DNA of 41,676 nucleotides, from assembly GCF_002863225.1 (NCBI RefSeq), contig NZ_PKEK01000106.1, positions 1 to 41,676 of the forward strand. The letters are read 5' to 3'. Both the position numbers and the translations under genes were made by a program. Below the pieces are notes generated by a model. It was given only the letters and a program-made list of their open reading frames with translations, was not told the origin of the DNA and made no database searches. Source of the DNA: Mycobacterium sp. (GTDB lineage Bacteria; Actinomycetota; Actinomycetes; Mycobacteriales; Mycobacteriaceae). Shown piece by piece: positions 1 through 7,329 of this stretch; within the stretch, counting starts at the first letter, position 1; the number at the start of each line of letters is the position of its first letter.

Positions 1-1
1 G

Positions 2-940
2 GTGCCGCAGGTCGTCCGCCGGATCAACAACGCGCTGCTGCGCGCCGACCAGATCGCCAAGGTCGAGGGCGACACCTCCATCGAGAACTGGCTCGCGCCG
101 ATCGTCGCCGACGGTGAAGCGGGCTTCGGTGGCGCGCTCAACGTCTACGAGCTGCAGAAGGCCATGATCGCCGCCGGTGTCGCCGGTTCGCACTGGGAAG
201 ACCAGTTGGCCTCGGAGAAGAAGTGTGGCCACCTCGGTGGCAAGGTTCTGATCCCCACGCAGCAGCACATCCGCACCCTGACCTCGGCCCGTCTCGCGGC
301 CGACGTCGCCGACGTGCCGACTGTGGTCATCGCCCGTACCGACGCCGAGGCCGCCACGCTGATCACCAGCGACGTCGACGACCGCGACAAGCCGTTCGTC
401 ACCGGTGAGCGCACCTCCGAGGGCTTCTACCGGGTCAAGAACGGCATCGAGCCGTGTATCGCCCGCGCCAAGGCCTACGCGCCGTACTCCGACCTGATCT
501 GGATGGAGACCGGCACCCCGGACCTCGAGTTGGCGGCGAAGTTCGCCGAAGGCGTCAAGAGCGAGTTCCCGGACCAGCTGCTGGCCTACAACTGCTCGCC
601 GTCGTTCAACTGGAAGCAGCACCTGGACGACTCGACGATCGCGAAGTTCCAGAAGGAGCTCGGCGCGATGGGCTTCAAGTTCCAGTTCATCACGCTGGCC
701 GGCTTCCACGCCCTCAACTACTCGATGTTCGATCTGGCCTACGGTTACGCCCGCAACCAGATGAGCGCCTACGTCGAGCTGCAGGAGCGCGAGTTCGCTG
801 CCGAGGAGCGCGGTTACACCGCGACCAAGCACCAGCGCGAGGTCGGCGCCGGTTACTTCGACCGGATCGCCACCACCGTGGACCCGACCTCGTCGACCAC
901 CGCGCTCGCGGGCTCGACCGAAGAGGGGCAGTTCCACTGA
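2..940 (+). CDS. icl: Isocitrate lyase, 3' part (cut by window start)
   Basis: Cleaves isocitrate to glyoxylate and succinate in the glyoxylate shunt, needed for growth on fatty acids. The 312 visible residues match the C-terminal three quarters of mycobacterial ICL1 (428 residues), so about 116 residues lie before the window. The GTG at the left edge is an internal valine codon, not the start. The signature KKCGH is at visible residues 73-77; its cysteine (visible 75, about 191 in full length) is the catalytic base. The lid region and the conserved C-terminal tail ending in EEGQFH are intact. The neighbour fadB2 fits a lipid-catabolic setting, and the gene pair is the same as Rv0467-Rv0468. 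Confidence 0.97.
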   Translation: MPQVVRRINNALLRADQIAKVEGDTSIENWLAPIVADGEAGFGGALNVYELQKAMIAAGVAGSHWEDQLASEKKCGHLGGKVLIPTQQHIRTLTSARLAADVADVPTVVIARTDAEAATLITSDVDDRDKPFVTGERTSEGFYRVKNGIEPCIARAKAYAPYSDLIWMETGTPDLELAAKFAEGVKSEFPDQLLAYNCSPSFNWKQHLDDSTIAKFQKELGAMGFKFQFITLAGFHALNYSMFDLAYGYARNQMSAYVELQEREFAAEERGYTATKHQREVGAGYFDRIATTVDPTSSTTALAGSTEEGQFH

Positions 941-1039
941 CGATGCGCGGCCTTCAGCCGCGAGGAGGAAGTGGAACCGAAGGATCGGCCACTAACCACT
1001 AGACCAGGCCGTAGCCACAAGCGAACGGCTTGACAGCGC

Positions 1040-1070
1040 AGGCCCCGCCCGGAAACCCTGGGCGGGGCCT
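1040..1070 (+). terminator. GC-rich hairpin between icl and fadB2
   Basis: Perfect 11-bp inverted repeat: AGGCCCCGCCC at 1040-1050 pairs with GGGCGGGGCCT at 1060-1070, leaving a 9-base loop. No T tract follows, as is common for mycobacterial intrinsic terminators. It probably ends icl transcription and separates it from fadB2. Confidence 0.65.
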
Positions 1071-1097
1071 GACGCATATCGAGAGGACATTCCTGCA

Positions 1098-1958
1098 GTG
1101 AGCAACGCGATTGAGCGGGTTGGCGTCATCGGCGCCGGACAGATGGGCGCGGGCATCGCCGAAGTAGCGGCCAAGGCCGGCGCCGACGTGGTGGTCTACG
1201 AGCCCACCGACGAGCTGGCCGCCGCGGGCAAGGCCCGGATCGAGTCGTCACTGGAGCGGGCCGTCAGCAAGGGCAAGCTGGCCGCCGATGACCGCGACGC
1301 CACCCACAACCGGCTGCGCTACACCAGCGCGCTGTCCGACCTCGCCGACCGTCAGCTGACCATCGAGGCGATCGTCGAGAACGAGGCGGTCAAGGCGAAG
1401 CTCTTCGCCGAACTCGACGAGATCATCACCGATCCCGCTGCGGTGCTCGCGTCCAACACCTCGAGCATTCCGATCATGAAAATCGCTGCGGCAACCCAGA
1501 ACCCGAGCCGCGTGCTCGGTCTGCACTTCTTCAACCCGGTACCGGTGTTGCCGCTCGTCGAATTGATCAGCACGCTGGTCACCTCCGACGACGCGGTGGA
1601 GCGCGTCGGGCATTTCGCCGGCGAGGTGCTCGGCAAGAAGGTGGTCCGCTGCGGCGACCGCTCCGGCTTCGTCGTCAACGCGCTGTTGGTGCCGTACCTA
1701 CTGTCGGCCATCCGAATGGTGGAGGCGGGTGTCGCATCCATCGAGGACGTCGACACCGCGGTCGTCGCCGGGCTCTCGCACCCGATGGGTCCGTTGCGGC
1801 TCTCCGACCTGATCGGGCTCGACACCATGAAGCTGATCGCCGACGCAATGTACGACGAGCTCAAGGACGCGCACTACGCGCCGCCGCCACTGCTGCAGCG
1901 CATGGTCGAGGCCGGTCAGCTCGGTAAGAAATCCGGCAAGGGTTTCTACACGTACTGA
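1098..1958 (+). CDS. fadB2: 3-hydroxybutyryl-CoA dehydrogenase FadB2
   Basis: Interconverts 3-hydroxybutyryl-CoA and acetoacetyl-CoA with NAD(P) in short-chain beta-oxidation; cytosolic. The 286-residue protein has the N-terminal Rossmann motif GAGQMG (residues 12-17), and the catalytic pair of the family is visible: His143 in HFFNPVP and Glu155 in LPLVELIS. Ser119 and the conserved SGFVVN segment are also present. The length is normal for a stand-alone L-3-hydroxyacyl-CoA dehydrogenase without a crotonase domain. The start is GTG, with GAGAGGA (1081-1087) as a ribosome-binding site. It lies downstream of icl, separated from it by a hairpin. Confidence 0.95.
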   Translation: MSNAIERVGVIGAGQMGAGIAEVAAKAGADVVVYEPTDELAAAGKARIESSLERAVSKGKLAADDRDATHNRLRYTSALSDLADRQLTIEAIVENEAVKAKLFAELDEIITDPAAVLASNTSSIPIMKIAAATQNPSRVLGLHFFNPVPVLPLVELISTLVTSDDAVERVGHFAGEVLGKKVVRCGDRSGFVVNALLVPYLLSAIRMVEAGVASIEDVDTAVVAGLSHPMGPLRLSDLIGLDTMKLIADAMYDELKDAHYAPPPLLQRMVEAGQLGKKSGKGFYTY

Positions 1959-2005
1959 CGGTCGCCGGCGTTGCTGCGCAGACCACGACGTGCGCGGGCG
2001 GGGTT

Positions 2006-2021
2006 TAAATTGGTAGCTACC
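2006..2021 (+). promoter_or_regulatory. Candidate promoter and palindromic operator before the KasB-like gene
   Basis: TAAATT (2006-2011) fits the mycobacterial -10 pattern TANNNT and stands out in GC-rich DNA. The perfect palindrome GGTAGCTACC (2012-2021) follows at once, where a repressor could block initiation. Its outer half-sites (GGTA/TACC) resemble those of the palindrome near madR at 7258-7270. The regulatory role is inferred. Confidence 0.4.
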
Positions 2022-2077
2022 GGGTCACCGTAGAGGTGTTGCCCTCAGTTGCCGACACGAGGAATGCAGCCACCGCC

Positions 2078-3328
2078 ATGGCTCAGCTGTCGACCGGTAA
2101 TGGTCTCCCCGACGTGGTAGTCACCGCGGTCGAAATGACGACTGCACTGGCCACCGACGCGGACAACACCTGGAAACAATTGCTGGACGGCCAGAGTGGC
2201 ATTCGCCCGCTCGACGACGATTTCGTCGACCAGTTCGACTTGCCGGTGCGCATCGGTGGTCATCTACTGGAGGATCTCGACCAATACCTGACCCGTATCG
2301 AGCTGCGCCGATTCCTGTTCCTGCAGAAGATCTCCACGCAGGTCGCACGACGGCTATGGGAGCAGGCCGGCTCGCCGGAGGTCGACACCGAGCGACTGAT
2401 GGTGTCCATCGGTACCGGCCTGGGAGCGACGCAGGAGTTCATCGCCTTCAGTGACGATTTCCGGGCGCGCGGCCCCAGAGCGATCTCGCCCGTGGGCGTG
2501 CAGCAGGCGATGCCGAACGCGGCGGCCGCGGCGGTCGGGCTGGAACGCAAAGCCAAAGCCGGGATCCTGACGCCGGTATCTGCCTGCGCCTCCGGTGCCG
2601 AAGCGATTGCCCTGGCGTGGCGCAACATCGTGTTGGGCGAGGCCGACATCGCGATCTGCGGTGGCGTCGAGACCAAGATCGAAGCGGTGCCGATGGCGGC
2701 GTTCGCCAACCAGGGACTGCTGTCGACCAACAACAACGACCCCGCAGGCGCTTGTCGGCCGTTCGACAAAAACCGGGACGGCTTCGTCTTCGGTGAAGCC
2801 GGAGCGATGATGCTCATCGAGGCCGAAGAACACGCGAAAGCCCGCGGCGCCAACATCATTGGACGCGTAATGGGCGCCGGCATCACCTCCGATGGGTATC
2901 AGCCCGTACAGGCCGAACCCTCCGGTGAACGCGCCGCGCAAGCGATGACGCGGGCGATTCAGCTGGCTGGGCTCACCCCCGGCGATATCGACCACGTCAA
3001 CGCGCACGCCACCGGGACGGTCACCGGAGACCTCGCCGAGGCGAACGCCATCAAGCAGGCGCTGGGAGCGCACGTGCCCGCCGTCTACGCCCCCAAAGCC
3101 GCACTAGGTCATTCGATTGGAGCGGTGGGAGCCGTGGAGGCGATTCTGACCGTGCTGGCTCTACACGACGGTGTGATCCCGCCGACTCTCAACCTGACTG
3201 ATCCTGACCCGCAGATCGCACTCGACGTGGTGGCGCGCGAACCCCGCGCCGGCGACTACAGCTATGCGGTGAGCAATTCGTTCGCGTTCGGTGGCTACAA
3301 CGTCGCACTCGCCTTTGGGAAGCGCTGA
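2078..3328 (+). CDS. Beta-ketoacyl-ACP synthase, KasB-like (FAS-II)
   Basis: Condenses malonyl-AcpM with a growing meromycolyl chain in FAS-II. From ATG 2078 the protein is 416 residues, the KasA length. The thiolase-fold triad is complete: Cys170 in SACASG, His310 in NAHATG and His345 in ALGHS, with Lys340. Several stretches (TTALATDA, DLPVRIGGHLLE, STNNNDPAGACRPFD) match KasB rather than KasA. An in-frame GTG at 2036 would add 14 residues, and KasB also carries an N-terminal extension, so the start is unsettled. H37Rv has no KAS gene here; its kasA-kasB lie in another operon. This is therefore a probable paralog placed next to mycolate methyltransferases. The HMVAP stretch of KasA/KasB is replaced by YQPVQ, which may affect the acyl channel. 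Confidence 0.9.
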   Translation: MAQLSTGNGLPDVVVTAVEMTTALATDADNTWKQLLDGQSGIRPLDDDFVDQFDLPVRIGGHLLEDLDQYLTRIELRRFLFLQKISTQVARRLWEQAGSPEVDTERLMVSIGTGLGATQEFIAFSDDFRARGPRAISPVGVQQAMPNAAAAAVGLERKAKAGILTPVSACASGAEAIALAWRNIVLGEADIAICGGVETKIEAVPMAAFANQGLLSTNNNDPAGACRPFDKNRDGFVFGEAGAMMLIEAEEHAKARGANIIGRVMGAGITSDGYQPVQAEPSGERAAQAMTRAIQLAGLTPGDIDHVNAHATGTVTGDLAEANAIKQALGAHVPAVYAPKAALGHSIGAVGAVEAILTVLALHDGVIPPTLNLTDPDPQIALDVVAREPRAGDYSYAVSNSFAFGGYNVALAFGKR

Positions 3329-3454
3329 TGCGCCCATTAGACTCGCGCCAACGGTTAGCCTCGCCCACCGGGGGTGGGGCGTAACCTCAACCCTGTGTCG
3401 AACAAGCGGCACGATTTCCCTTGGCAAAATTCATCCCCGAATTCAGGACAAACG

Positions 3455-4387
3455 GTGTCAGATACCTCAAACGCAACGTCCACTGCTCAGTCCGCGTGGT
3501 TGTCGAAGTCGGCGTCCCAGACCCGTGGGTCGGACAAGAAGGAAGTCCAGTTCCACTACGACATCTCCAACGACTTCTTCAAGCTGTGGCAGGACCCGTC
3601 GCAGACCTATAGCTGCGCGTACTTCGAGAAGGACGACTACACGCTCGAGCAGGCACAGCTCGCCAAAGTGGACCTGTCGCTGGGCAAGCTGGGGTTGAAG
3701 CCCGGCATGACGCTGCTGGACATCGGCTGCGGTTGGGGCTCCACCATCCAGCGCGCCGTGGAGAAGTACGACGTCAACGTCATCGGTCTAACGCTGTCGG
3801 AGAACCAGAAGCAGCACATCGAGCAGAACCGGTTCCCCAACATCGACACCAACCGCAGCATGGAAGTACGTCTTCAGCCGTGGGAAGACTTCGACGAGCC
3901 GATCGATCGCGTGGTCTCAATCGGCGCTTTCGAGCACTTCGGCTTCAACAAGTACGACGACTACTTCAAGAAGACCTTCAACTTGATGCCCGACGACGGC
4001 GTGATGATGCTGCACACGATCATCATTCCGAGCGACGAAGAGATCAAAGAACGCAAGTTGCCGCTGACCATGTCCAAGGTGCGGTTCATCAAATTCATCA
4101 TGGACGAGATTTATCCCGGTGGTCGTCTGCCCCTGAGTGCTCAAGTCGAGGACGCCGCAACGAAAGCCGGCTACACCGTGACCCGCAAACAGCCGCTTCG
4201 GCCGCACTACGCCCGCACCCTGGACACTTGGGCCAGCAACCTGAAGTCGAAGAAAGACGAAGCGATCGAAATCACGTCCGAGGAAATCTACGAGCGCTTC
4301 CTGAAGTACCTCGAAGGGTGTGCTGACCTGTTCCGCGAGGGCTACACCGACGTTTGCCAGTACACCTGCGAAAAAGCGCCCGCGTAG
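3455..4387 (+). CDS. Mycolic acid methyltransferase (cyclopropane synthase family), first copy
   Basis: SAM-dependent enzyme that modifies double bonds in meromycolate chains, either cyclopropanation or methyl branching. The start chosen is GTG 3455, with AGGA six bases upstream, giving 310 residues; an upstream GTG at 3374 would add 27 poorly ordered residues. Family landmarks are TYSCAYFE (51-58), SAM motif LLDIGCGWG (87-95) and GAFEHFG (157-163). FFKLW, LTLSEN and the YTDVCQYT tail resemble CmaA2 more than UmaA. The N-terminal 30 residues are Ser/Thr-rich and longer than usual. It sits between a KasB-like synthase and a second methyltransferase, so a role in mycolate tailoring is likely. 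The exact chemistry (cis or trans, distal or proximal) cannot be read from sequence. Confidence 0.9.
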   Translation: MSDTSNATSTAQSAWLSKSASQTRGSDKKEVQFHYDISNDFFKLWQDPSQTYSCAYFEKDDYTLEQAQLAKVDLSLGKLGLKPGMTLLDIGCGWGSTIQRAVEKYDVNVIGLTLSENQKQHIEQNRFPNIDTNRSMEVRLQPWEDFDEPIDRVVSIGAFEHFGFNKYDDYFKKTFNLMPDDGVMMLHTIIIPSDEEIKERKLPLTMSKVRFIKFIMDEIYPGGRLPLSAQVEDAATKAGYTVTRKQPLRPHYARTLDTWASNLKSKKDEAIEITSEEIYERFLKYLEGCADLFREGYTDVCQYTCEKAPA

Positions 4388-4476
4388 CCGAGTTGAGAAA
4401 TGTGCGTTATACAGATCGTTCGAAACAGCAGAACGTAACGAGCTGAACGAGATTCACTGTGAAAGGCCTATCTCAG

Positions 4477-5364
4477 ATGACCGAGCGCGGGTCGGAGGAT
4501 TCGTCGAATTTGCGGCCGGCATACGAAGACGTCCAAGCCCACTACGACACCTCCAACGAATTCTTCGGCCTGTTTCAGGATCCGACACGCACCTATAGCT
4601 GCGCGTATTACGAGCGCGACGACATGACGCTGGAAGAGGCGCAAATCGCCAAGCTCGACCTGTCGCTGGGCAAGCTCGGCCTTGAGCCTGGAATGACATT
4701 GCTCGACGTCGGCTGCGGCTGGGGCGCGATGATGAAGCGCGCGGTCGAGAAATACGACGTCAACGTCGTCGGGCTGACTCTGAGCAAGAACCAGCACTCG
4801 CTGGGGCAGCAGATTCTCGACCAGGTCGACACCGGTCGTTCGCGACGGGTGTTGCTGCGCGGCTGGGAAGAGTTCGACGAGCCGGTCGACCGGATCGTCA
4901 GCATCGAGGCCTTTGAGGCGTTCCCGAAGTCTCGCTACAAGGCGTTCTTCGACCTCTGCTTCCGGATCATGCCGGCAGATGGCCGGATGGTGCTGCAGAC
5001 GATCATGGGGCACCCGCTCAAGCGCTGGCCTGAGATGGGCATCCCGATCACGATGAGCGATCTACGGTTCATGCGATTCATCGCGGCGGAGATCTTCCCC
5101 GGCGGCGCGGTTCCGGCTGATGACGACGTTGTCGAATACTCCGCCAACGCCGGGTTCTCCGTCGAACGACTGCAGAAGATGACGCCGCACTACGTGCGGA
5201 CGCTCGACACCTGGACCACCAAGCTGGAAGAGTCCCGCGAGGAGGCCATCGCGGCCACCTCCGAAGAGGTCTACAACCGTTACATGCGCTACCTGATCGG
5301 GTGCTCGGACTTCTTCCAACGCAACATCTCTGAGGTCGGCCAATTCACTCTGGTGAAGAGCTAA
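4477..5364 (+). CDS. umaA: Mycolic acid methyltransferase, UmaA-like
   Basis: Second SAM-dependent mycolate methyltransferase, 295 residues from ATG 4477 (AAAGG at 4462-4466); GTG 4459 would add six residues. SAM motif LLDVGCGWG lies near residues 75-83. The position after fadB2 matches UmaA (Rv0469). The active-site segment reads EAFEAF (144-149): the His that follows Glu in CmaA1, PcaA and MmaA4 (FEHF) is Ala here, as in UmaA, while the leading Glu is as in MmaA4. QDPTRTYSCAYYE also resembles MmaA4. An oxygenated-mycolate or UmaA-type function is possible. The stop codon overlaps the stop of the convergent prenyltransferase gene. Confidence 0.85.
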   Translation: MTERGSEDSSNLRPAYEDVQAHYDTSNEFFGLFQDPTRTYSCAYYERDDMTLEEAQIAKLDLSLGKLGLEPGMTLLDVGCGWGAMMKRAVEKYDVNVVGLTLSKNQHSLGQQILDQVDTGRSRRVLLRGWEEFDEPVDRIVSIEAFEAFPKSRYKAFFDLCFRIMPADGRMVLQTIMGHPLKRWPEMGIPITMSDLRFMRFIAAEIFPGGAVPADDDVVEYSANAGFSVERLQKMTPHYVRTLDTWTTKLEESREEAIAATSEEVYNRYMRYLIGCSDFFQRNISEVGQFTLVKS

Positions 5365-6380
5365 CGACCCGGTAGTCCCGGCACGAAAGCGCCGATCGCC
5401 AAACCGACGACCAGCAACGCGCCGGCTTGGCGCACGTGCAGCCAAGCCAGTGCCGCGTACCACAGCGGCCACACCGGGAAGTCGGCCGGCGGCTCGTCGG
5501 GCGGTGGGCGGCGGAAGTACGGCCACACCTTGACCAGCCGCGGCAGCGCCAGCACCACGAGCAGCGCCGGCCACGGCATCGCTCTGGCCAGCACCGCGGC
5601 CGCCACCAGCAGGTAGAACCCGGCCATCATGGCCAGCGTGACTGCCCGGGCCCGCGTCTCGCCGATGAGCACCGGCAGCGTGTGGATGCCGAGCGGCTTG
5701 TCGTAGGGAATTTTGTCGGTGTGCTTGCCCATCAACACCGTCGTGCAGAGCAGCCCGTAGGGCAGCGAAGCCAGCAGAACCGGCCAACCGACGTGGCCGA
5801 CCGCCGAGTAGTAGGTGCCGCAGATCATCATCGGACCCCAGACCACCAACACGTCCGGTTCGCCCAGGCCGCGCTTCTTCAATCGCAGCGGCGGCGCGGT
5901 GTAGGCGAAGCTGAGCACGAATCCGGACAGCGCGAACGCCACCACCGGCCAGCCGCGAGCCCAGGTGAGCACGATCAGGATGGCCAGGTCGGCCAGGTTC
6001 ACCAACCCGATCGCCACGAGCAGCGTGCGACGGCTGACCAACCCGGACAGCACCGGGTGCGGCGCGTAGAGCGCCCGCGGATAGGTGTCGCTGTCCAGGC
6101 CGGTCTGGGTGTCGTACAGATCGTTCATCAGGTTGTTGGCGGTGTGTGCCAGCAAGATCCCGATCACCGCCAAAGTCAGCCAGCGCCAATCCAATCCGGG
6201 TTGGCCGACCGCCAGCAGCGCTGCGACCAACCCGGCGAACAGGGTCATCGGCAGCACAGCAGCCCGGGTCACGACCAGCCATCGGGTGACCGCGTCGACC
6301 GGGCCGTCCGGCGGTGGATTGGTGGTGCGGATGGCGTAGGCCCAGGAGCTCAAGCGGGAACGTGGCGCGGTGTTCGTCAT
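5361..6380 (-). CDS. UbiA-family prenyltransferase (membrane)
   Basis: Intramembrane prenyltransferase; the family transfers polyprenyl chains to aromatic or other acceptors (for example MenA in menaquinone synthesis). It has 339 residues and about eight hydrophobic segments. The first Asp-rich motif is NDLYDTQTGLD (86-96) and the second region is GKHTDKIPYDKPLG (218-231). ATG 6380 is preceded by GAGGA with good spacing; longer upstream reading is out of character and was not used. Its acceptor is unknown. It is not the usual menA locus, and M. tuberculosis has only short hypothetical genes at this place. It lies immediately downstream of madR on the same strand, so the two may be co-transcribed. 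Confidence 0.85.
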   Translation of the reverse strand: MTNTAPRSRLSSWAYAIRTTNPPPDGPVDAVTRWLVVTRAAVLPMTLFAGLVAALLAVGQPGLDWRWLTLAVIGILLAHTANNLMNDLYDTQTGLDSDTYPRALYAPHPVLSGLVSRRTLLVAIGLVNLADLAILIVLTWARGWPVVAFALSGFVLSFAYTAPPLRLKKRGLGEPDVLVVWGPMMICGTYYSAVGHVGWPVLLASLPYGLLCTTVLMGKHTDKIPYDKPLGIHTLPVLIGETRARAVTLAMMAGFYLLVAAAVLARAMPWPALLVVLALPRLVKVWPYFRRPPPDEPPADFPVWPLWYAALAWLHVRQAGALLVVGLAIGAFVPGLPGR

Positions 6381-6448
6381 GCGCCGATCCTCATCGCCGC
6401 GGCCTGCATCGTCGTCGACGCGTCGCTCATGGCGCCAAGGTAGTCCCG

Positions 6449-7150
6449 CTAGTCGGTCAGCGGCGGCACAATCGGCGTTGGATGCTGCTGGGCGCGGAAC
6501 TTGTCCAGCGAACCGCCCGCTTCGACGATGCCGCAGAGCGCGCTCCAGCTCAGCATCGTGAGGTAGTCGATCAGCTCGTCGGAGCTGGTCCGTGGATCCA
6601 GCAGCCACGAGTGCGTGGCCAGTTGCACGCCGCCGACGATGTGATAGGCCCACGGCTCGACGCCACCGACGTCCATGCCCGCGGCGCGCATCCGGCGGCG
6701 CAGCATCACCGCGAGCATGCGGGCGATGATCCGCTCGGAGTCGGCGACCACCTTGTTCTTGCCGGCCGAGTTGTTGGCCATCACGAATCGGTAGGGCTCC
6801 GGCTCGGATGCCACCGTGTCGACGTAGACGTGAATGATCTCCCGGGTCAGGTCGAAGCCGTCGAGGTTCGACGACAGTGCCTTGGCCATGTTGGGGATCA
6901 GCGTGGCCTGCGTGAAGCGCATCATCACCGCGGTGGTGAGGTCGTTCTTGTCGACGAAGTAGCGGTACAGCACGGTCTTGGACACGCCGATCTCACCGGC
7001 GATCTCGTCCATGCTGACGAACTGGCCGCGCCGCCGAATCGCCTCGATCGTTCCGTCGATGAGTTCGTTGCGACGCTCCACCTTGTGCTGGTGCCAACGT
7101 CGCTTCCGGCCGTCGGTTTTGACCGTTCCGATTGTCGCTTGCTGTCCCAC
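6449..7150 (-). CDS. madR: TetR-family regulator MadR (Rv0472c type)
   Basis: One-component transcriptional repressor of 233 residues. The N-terminal helix-turn-helix includes SMDEIAGEIGVSKTVLYRYF, typical of TetR_N, followed by an all-helical ligand domain. From memory, the Rv0472c/MSMEG_0916 family is the acyl-CoA-responsive regulator of mycolic-acid desaturases (MadR); synteny and sequence fit, and the lipid neighbours agree. GTG 7150 gives the known family length; TTG 7192 would add 14 residues. No strong ribosome-binding site is visible at either. A perfect palindrome at 7258-7270 in the upstream region may be an operator. Confidence 0.85.
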   Translation of the reverse strand: MGQQATIGTVKTDGRKRRWHQHKVERRNELIDGTIEAIRRRGQFVSMDEIAGEIGVSKTVLYRYFVDKNDLTTAVMMRFTQATLIPNMAKALSSNLDGFDLTREIIHVYVDTVASEPEPYRFVMANNSAGKNKVVADSERIIARMLAVMLRRRMRAAGMDVGGVEPWAYHIVGGVQLATHSWLLDPRTSSDELIDYLTMLSWSALCGIVEAGGSLDKFRAQQHPTPIVPPLTD

Positions 7151-7257
7151 TGTCGCGAATTCCCAATCCGAGATGTCTCTGCGTAATTTCAATAGTAAGG
7201 GTTATCGGCGCGGATTTCTCGCCTGGACCTCAGACAACGGTGTTAGGCCCGTTCAGC

Positions 7258-7270
7258 GGTAACAGTTACC
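7258..7270. promoter_or_regulatory. Palindrome GGTAACAGTTACC between madR and the DUF445 gene
   Basis: A perfect 13-base palindrome (6-base arms, one central base) lies in the divergent region between madR and the DUF445 gene. The size and position suit a TetR-type operator controlling one or both directions. Assignment to MadR is inference. Confidence 0.5.
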
Positions 7271-7329
7271 TCGCGAAACGGCGGAACGCCGTCGCCCGAA
7301 CAGCCGCGCCGATAGCGGATGATGGTGGG

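Noticed and set aside
2354..3073. A minus-strand frame opposite the KasB-like gene
   Set aside because: Shadow of a strongly conserved gene; no recognisable protein features.
5427..6443. A long plus-strand frame opposite the prenyltransferase gene
   Set aside because: Composition is Arg/Gln/His-rich without any domain, whereas the minus strand has UbiA motifs and membrane helices.
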